Assembly: GCF_905404315.1 (NCBI RefSeq)
Contig: NC_066297.1
Coordinates: forward strand, 4,216,001-4,280,000
DNA length: 64,000 bases
From: Leptidea sinapis
Taxonomy: Eukaryota; Arthropoda; Insecta; Lepidoptera; Pieridae
Direction of reading: 5' to 3'
This document shows positions 49,001-58,000 of the stretch, piece by piece. Within the stretch, counting starts at the first letter, position 1, and each line of letters begins with the position of its first letter. Under the pieces are notes generated by a model. It ran no database searches. It worked only from the letters and a program-made list of their open reading frames with translations, and was not told the DNA's origin. The translations under genes were made by a program, and so were the position numbers.

Positions 49001-52000
49001 CTCAGGATTCTTGAAAAACCCCAAAAATGAATGGCACTACAACTGCGCTCGCCACCTTGAGACATAAGATGTTAAGTTTCATTTGTCCAGTAATTTCACA
49101 ATCTACGGCGCCCTTTAGACCGAAACACAGTAATGCTTACACATTACTGCTTCACGGCAGAAATAGGCGCCGTTGTGGTACCCATAAACTAGCCAGGATC
49201 CCCTGCAAAGGAGCCACTGGTAGCGTGTTGCCCAACGTCCCGACTTTTAAAGTTCCCCAAAATTAAATATCCCGCGTGGAACTGGCTCAGTCACTCTATT
49301 AGTTTTACTTAAATTATAATTATTTGTATTTTATTTTTCATTTCCGCCTCGTTTCTACAATTAAAGTACACCCTTGTAGGAATCATTAACATATTTCTTT
49401 TGCTTAATAATGTAATAATTTTTCTGCAGAATTTTGATGTTGGGTATTTTGCAATTCTTTGAAGTTTACACTCAAACCGCCAGGATTATGTTGTATTAGC
49501 GGGGAGGTAAAATTACCACAACCACAGACGATTAAACTTTAATCGCAACTTACACACTCAATTTAAACACTCTCGTGCCAGCCAGTTATATTACATTTCC
49601 GGCAAGAACATCTATCAAATAATTTCTTGCAAAATATTAAAATGTAGAAAGTGTATTCCAAAAGTCATAATTTCGGGCGAATATAATTGTTGAAGGGGAT
49701 TTCAATATAATTTTTGGGTACTTTACTTGTACTTTAGGGAGTGCTATATATTTTACAGTCGTCCCCACATGACAAAAAATGGAAGTACTAAAGGACTACA
49801 GGGTATGATATGGTATGGTATAGGGGCTCCTGTTTCCGCAAATAAACTACATAATTGGATACATGTTGCGTGCAATGTTGGCTAGCCACTCCCACCAGTA
49901 TAGCTCCTTCTAGAAGTTCAGAACACTCCTGGGATGTTCGCAGACTTCTCCGAGCGACCTTCACTTCCTAACGTCTTTGCCCGTTGCCTGGCCATTCCTG
50001 AATATTCCAGGATTACGTGAGTGTCGGTTTCACCCTCAACCAGACATCCTCTGGACTCATGGCAGTCCGTTACGCCGATTGTGAAAATTGTGCTTATTTT
50101 GGAGATGTGTGACTCGTCATGGTTATCACCCGATATTGTGTCTTTTTAAACTGATGTCTCGAGGTGTCCGTTTGGGCAATCGTGCAGGTATCGCCTCTTT
50201 CGACCGTCTATAGCTTGTGACGTTTGCCCATCGCATATTGTGTAAGTGAGCGTATCCATGAACGGATTTGATTGAAGAGTAGTGGCAGGACTGGCATTAG
50301 GCCAGCCACTTCACTAAGGCCTGCCTTGCAAGTTTATCCACTGCATCATCACCCATTTATAGGAATACATACGTGATTATTTGTGCAGAATTCACTGGTA
50401 AGTATACATGAACACAACAACAAGAATAATACCAGAGATCAACACAAATTACTGCAACATCAACAAATTGGATTTTAATATTTCTAAATGCTTAGTCTGC
50501 TCATTTACACGTAAAAGTTCCCCAATTATCCACAACTACCTATGAATAAAACTCATTCCTAAGCAGGGTTAAGAGCACCAGAGACTGATCTGACTCTAAA
50601 TTATTATTTTGTGAGCACGTGGACACTATAATAAATAAAGCATCGAAGGGGTTAGATTTCATATTCAGAATGTCATTGGAATTGGCAGTGCGGCCGATAT
50701 TAATACTATCTTTGTGCTGCAGAAGAGGGCTATTCGCGCGATTTATAACCTAGGTCCTAAAGAATCATTAAGAGAAAAATTTAAAGAAATAAACATTTTG
50801 ACTGTTGTTTCTCAATACATTTTTGATAATGTTTTGTATGTTCATAAGCACATTGAGGAATTTTCTAGAAACTGTGACATTCATAATGTTAACACGAGGA
50901 ACAAACATAAACTTGTTATGCCTACTACTCGGTTGGGTCGAGTTAGAAATTTTTTTTTGGGCGATGTATATGCTTCTACAATATGATCCCAGAAAATGTA
51001 CAAAACAAATGTGTTACGAAATTTAAAAGAATTGTTAAAAAACGTTTGTGTGGGAAAGGTTATTATAGCATAAACGATTTTCTTAATGACACCACGGACT
51101 GGGATTAAAGCGAACACCCTCAGGCTCTTTAATTATAAATGTTTATTGTACGATATTACATTGTAATCCATATTTTATATAACAAAAAAAAGCCCGTTGA
51201 GTTTCTTGCGCCCATTCTTCTCAGGTCTGAGGCAGTCTCTTTTGAATGGGTGGTAGATTTTGACGTTCAATAAGTGATTATAAATCCTATTTTGAATAAA
51301 AATATTTGAATTTGAATTTGAATTCATTTCTCTCTAAGCCGTTAAATTCTGTACTGTGCATATACGGAGCCACCTCGAATACGGTTCACAAGTATGGAAT
51401 CCCCAATACAACGTCTACGTTAACCGTATGGAAAGGATACAAAAAAAAAGTGAAATTCCTTCAACACCGAGCCGTATCGTTTGCAAATGCTGCTCACCTC
51501 TGCTGCCGCTGCAGCAGAGGTGTCGTACAGCAGATATGGTGTATTTGTGCAGTAAGATCGACTGTCCTGAGTAACCTGAGGACTAGCGCATGCCTTTCCA
51601 ATACTCCTAGCCTTTTACATACTCCCATGGCGAGGTGTAACTATCGTGCAAATAGCTTCATTACTAGATCCTGCAGAAGTTATAACGAATTGTTAAATGA
51701 CGTAGATCTGGATAATGTATTTTGTACATCTAGCACCAAATTAAAAATAACCTTATCTAATAAGTTCTTCTAGTGTAAATAATTGTAGTTAATAAGATAG
51801 TTTTAAAGCGTAACATTAAATCATAACAATAGTTTTACATATATTATGTGGAAACTTTTATGCAGCCATCATTAATTTTAATTATTTCCTAAGTTATGAT
51901 TGTAAGCTATCTGTAACTTTCCCAAATAATGCTAAATTCAAATTCAAATATTTTTATTCAAAATAGGATTTAAAATGACTTATTGAACGTCAAAAACTAC

Positions 52001-55000
52001 CACCCATTCAAAAGAGACTGCCTCAGACCTGAGAAGAATGGGCGGAAGAAACTCAGCGGGCTTTTTTTTTTATATAAAATATGGATAACAATGTGATATC
52101 GTACAATAAACATTTATAATTAAAGAGCCTGAGGGTGTTCACTTTATTCACAGTCCGTGGTGTCATTAAGAAAATCGTTTATGCTATAATAACCGTTCCC
52201 ACACAAACGTTTTTTAACAATTCTTTTAAATTTCGTAACACATTTGTTTTGTATATTTTCTGGGATCATATTGTAGAAGCATATACATCTCCCAACAAAA
52301 GACTTACTAACTCGACCCAACCGAGTAGTAGGCATAAAAAGTTTATGTTTGTTCCTCGTGTTAACATTATGAATGTCACAGTTTCTAGAGAATTCCTCAA
52401 TGTGCTTATGAACATACAGAACAGAACATAAATAAAAAAAAAAACACAATGTAATATAAAAGTGGAAATATGGGAGGAGAGTCCAGTACTGACCGCACGG
52501 TGGCTGCAGCGTGCACGATGATATCCACCTCATCCACCAGCATCTGTCTGTCAGCATCACTCAGCCCCAGGTCCGGCTCGCTGACGTCACCTGATACGAT
52601 GGCCAGCTTTGCCAAGAGCGGCTCAACTCCACCACGCAAGGTGCGCACCTTCTCGAATAACTGAAACAACAATAGCCAATATAAGTGCCTTACATTCTTC
52701 CCGTTGACCGGGTGACGACGTGGCACGAATAACTCGTACGAATTAAATTTGCACTTGGTTTTGATTAGAAATAGAAATATATTTACAAAATACATGAACA
52801 ATGAGGGACTCGAACCCGCGGCCTCTCGCGTTCCATGCGAGTGTACTGGGCCAACCGTTCGAGTGACGTATCGTTGATAAATCTTGTATAATATGTCTTA
52901 TTCAACTCTCAGGTTGTGGCTTATTTTGAACATTGTAAAATATATCAATTTCACTTTAGATAATCATCAGTGTTGAAGTTAAATATATAAATAACGTTTG
53001 AATTTGACTTTATGGAGAAATATGATGGGCAAGATGGAGAGTGTGTTAGGGAATCATTCCGTCCATGATAGAGGGCTATAGATTTTGCCTTCAAGATGGT
53101 CAGCACTTTTATAATAATTTTAAGATGTGCATTGTGCATGAACCTCTCAAGTGCATAATATGAAGTCCTGGTATATGTTGCTAGGATGACACATGATTTC
53201 AATCTCTGTGAAATACATTACTATCACCGCTTCCATATTTATGTTCTCCTGGTGTCTATGTACTAATACATCGTGCGAATGATGTCAGAATATATTAAAG
53301 TATACTCGCGTCAGACATAACACAATCTCTTCTTCAATTATCATCCTATTCATATAATAGCTTCCTATCTCATTCTCTCGCCGGCTGAATCATACACACC
53401 AGTTTGTGTCTCTATGGTCTCGCTTTTCGTTTCATAGATTCTATAGAAGTTTCATTTCAAAAATAAGAAAAAGGTAACTATGTAAAATAAAACCATATTG
53501 TAAAATTGTAGATGTTAGAAGTGTTCCTGTAGAGAGCATCCGTTGAGAGTTGAACGAAATAATGTCCAACGTAGAATTAGGGATAAATCAGTGACGTATC
53601 CTAGGGTAGGTCAGGGACGATACGACTCTCGTCGCAACTAGCTACACTAACATTGCGACAAGTCACGCGCACGTAGCAATGTCGCAACGTCAGTACTAAC
53701 AGTTAAGTAACGCACTACTTGCCTCACCGTGCTTAGTGAAGCCTGCTAACTTATTGCTAATCTGACTTAATGTACTTACAAAATATAATTTATTAGTTAT
53801 GCACTGAGAGTTAAACTAAATATAATAAAATAGTTTAAATGTACTTAAATTATAGGTAGGCACAACATTACTACAGTAAATACATCTCATATTTTAAAAT
53901 GTAAAATCTACAAATTTTTAAGAGCAAAATATTTATTTTTTAAATTAAAAAAAAGATTACATTTTAAAATAAAATATATCATTATTATTAAGTTACTAGT
54001 GATTACACTAGATTATTATAAAATGAGAGTTGTACTTTTGTTTTTTTAAATGTACAGTAATTTTAGAGTAGTATTTAATAAACACTAAAAAAATTTTAAA
54101 TTTACAATATTTTTGCATGGTGAAAAAAGCATTATTTGATATCAAAACAAATGCTTATAATATTTTTTTAACTAATAGATACCTACTAATAATTATTTAT
54201 TTGTAACGAAATTGCATTTTAGTTTTGCCACATGAATGCTCACTCGAACCTAAATCGCAGTGCTGTTCATAATTTCAAGTTTTTTAAGAATGAGATAATT
54301 GAGTTATTTAGGACCCCTAGGTGGTTTGACTGTGTATATCGACTCCTAGAAGTCTCCTTATGATAGTCCATATGCACTCACATTCACATACACTCATACA
54401 TATACATACAGTCTCATTTCTAACATTTTCAAAATTGTTTATCATGTTATTGCAGGTAGGCTTCCGATTTCGTAAAGCTGGGCTCACAAACAAATAGATC
54501 AATCTAAAAAAAATTGTAACTAGAAACAATTTAATTTTATTACGTTTACTTCGATTCAGTAAAATAACATAAAATCCTTTTATATTTTTAAAAAGCACAA
54601 TACCTGAACACAATCTTTGAACAAACGCTCGAATCTTTATTATAATATTTTTAAATCACTTGCCACTACATGTGGCCGATGTTAAAATCGCGATACAAAA
54701 GTAACTGTTGATCGTAGATGGGTGAAAATTTGAATTTGTATGTATTTTTTTAATGCTGACTCATAATCAAACAAATTAAAAAAAATGTCAAAAAAAATTA
54801 AAAAAAGAAATTTGGCGACCCATAACATTTAGGGGGATGAAAAATAGATGTTGTCCGATTCTCAGACCTACCCAATATGCACTCAAAATTTCATGAGAAT
54901 CGGTCAAGCCATTTCGAAGGAGTTCAAATACAAACACCGCGACATGATAATTTTATATATTGGACTAGCTGACGCAGCAAACTTTGTATTGCCGATATTA

Positions 55001-58000
55001 AAATCGCGATACAAAAGTAACTGTTGATCGTGATAATTTGAAGTTGTATGTATTTTTTAATGCTGACTCATAATTAAACAAATTTAAAAAAAAATGTCAA
55101 TAAAATAAAAAATAAAATTTAATGTGGACCACCCTTAACATTTAGGGGGATGAAAAATAGATGTCCGATTCTCAGACCTACCCAATATGCACTCAAAATT
55201 TTATGAGAATCGGTCAAGCCGTTTCGGAGGAGTTCAATGTTTAACACCATGACACGAGAATTTTATATATTAGAGAAGATAATATTGTTTCTAATTGATT
55301 GAATGCATATAAAACCTCTTTTGCTTTAGATTTCCATAGTCGTACAGAACAGTTTCGGGTGTTCATTGTTTTTTTTGCAAATGGATTTATAAATTAGCTC
55401 CAGGATACTATAAAGCATCAAAAATACTATATAGCATGTATCTTATACATTGTCCCAACTTCCCAACCAACTTGCTGTCTTCGGCAGTCGAAGCAGCAGC
55501 CCCAGCACCAACTGACGTAACTTGGACATGAGAAGGAGCCAGAGTGTTGACGCGTCCCAGTCAGGAAGCTTGCCATCGCGGCGGGTAATACCGTACTCTA
55601 AAACAGCTGGAATATTAGGAGCAGCAAATGCCCTGCGGATGACTTCATTAATGCTGGCATGGCGACTGATACGGCCTGCCGATTTTAGGCAAGATAGCCT
55701 GTTATGCCCAAGAGCATCTACCTCAACGCCACATCTACATTGATGTGGTTCATTCAGTTTTATACCTAGCCGGAGTGATACGCATATTGACAATGTCATG
55801 TAGCGTTCCAATCGGCGATAAGGCAACACTTGTAACCAAAAGCCTGACTCATTTTGTGTCACGGCCAAAAGACGATCACGCTCTGTTCTGTCAATGATCA
55901 AAAGATCATCAAAGGCGCTGGTAGTCATGTCTTTCATAGCGGTTGAAATCATCTGTCATCCTAGCAACATGTACCAGGACTTCATATGCAGCTAAGAGAT
56001 TCATGCACAATGCAGGTTTAACTTCATATATGACGTGTACTTTGTACTACTGTAAAATATTCTTCAATAAGATTATTAATGTACAGCTTTTACTTATTAC
56101 CTTTGCTTATACATTATTTATTTATCCAAATCCTCAAGAAAACAATACGTGTGTGTATTAAGTACCGTCGTAACTGGTTTGTGAAATATCATTTCGTTTT
56201 TACATTACCACATTCTCACTCTTGGCACTAATTAGCAATTGTAATTCTGTAATACACGTTTTGTTAACTTTATTGTTCATTATTATGATAATTTAATTAA
56301 TTACTACACAAGTTCTCATGTTTATATTTTATATTATATATTAATTTGAATGTTTTGATATTGAATGATTTAAAGATAAGGCCGAATTTAAATATATGGA
56401 CATAAATTTATTTTGTATATCTTTTATTAGCATAGTTGTTAGTTATCTTGTACTCTAATTATAAGTAATTTTCCGAGTCATGGATTTATTAATGTTTGAA
56501 CATTTTATATGTACATTAAGTATTTTAATGATGTCATTGTCCACATTATTATTGTCAAAATATATTAACCAACCGATGCTCCAAGCCCCAAGGATATCGT
56601 CAGAACTTTTTATGACAGTAAGGGACGCCACGAGCATAACGTTAAGCTGATGGTAATTGATACGTCCTGCCCGTTACAATGCAGTGCCGCTCAGGTTTCT
56701 TGAAAGACACAAAAATTCTGAGTGGAACTACAATTCGCTCGTCACTTTGAGACATAAGATGGTAAGTCTCATTTGCCCAGTAATTTCAATAGTTACGGTG
56801 CCCTTGAGACCGAAACTCAATAATGCTTACACATTACTGCTTCACGACAGTATCCATCCATCCGTAATCCCACTGGTATTATTAAAATTCAAATAGTTTA
56901 TTTCGCAAAAACAGGATAATAAGATCTATTTTTGGAGTCACAAAAAAACTAGAAAAATTTAAAAATTATTTACAATGATGTAATCCGATGCAGTTTATCT
57001 GCTAAATATATAAATCCAGTGTTTTTTCCAGTGAACTCCTAAACTTATGAACGGATTTTAATGGGGATTACTTCATGGAGTGCAGTTTAGTCCAACTTAA
57101 GAGATAGGAGTTTTTATTTCGATTAGGGAACCATAATCATTTTTATTTCCAATATTTGTTTTGTATCGACATATTTTCTATTAGAGCTGTGTGTTTCTAT
57201 ATCAGCTGTGAAACAATTTCTTTATAACAACAGGGAGCATATTTTACGAAATAATTCTTGATGTTATAAAATATCATTGACACTTTCATAAAAACAGTAT
57301 TTTATTTATTATTTACAGAACAACGTCTGTCGGGTCAGCTAGTTGAATACTAAGCTTCTTAACAAGTTTACATTCTATGCTTTTTAGGATTCCGTGGCTC
57401 AACAGAAAACAACGGAACCTTTATAGGGTCACTTTGGTGTCCATCCGCCTGTCTATCTGTCTGTCAAGACATAACGGCATTTATCTCGGGAACGCGTGGA
57501 GGTATCGAGTATTGAAATGAAAACAACATACTCTAGTCTACAGTGTACGGCCGTTTATGCGGCAAAGTACGTATATTTCGACCCTCTCAAGGGAATGCAG
57601 ATTTAAAGAGTATTTTCCGTTGACCTCGAACTATGAAATTTGGCAAACAATACCGTCCTATTCTACAAGTATAGGGAAAAATCTAAATGCTATCCATTTG
57701 CATTTTTATCATAAAACCTACCACCAGTGGAGAGTCTCCTTTGCACAGGATGCTGGCTAGATTATGGGTACCACAAGGGCGTCTATTTCTGCCGTGAGGC
57801 AGCAGTTTATCTGTATAAGCATTATTGTGTTTTGGGTCTGATGGGCGCTGTAGCTAGTAAAATTACTGGGCAAATGAGACTTAACATCTTATGTCTCAGG
57901 GAGACGAGCGCAAGAGTAGTGCTGCTAATAATTTTGGTGTTTTCAAGAATCCTGAGTGACACTGTTATGGGCAGGGCGTATCAATTACCATCAACTCAAC

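Noticed and set aside
52135..52431. 98-codon plus-strand ORF resembling a transposon protein
   Set aside because: Antisense to a LINE 3' end, which explains its similarity to 50881-51117 on the other strand.
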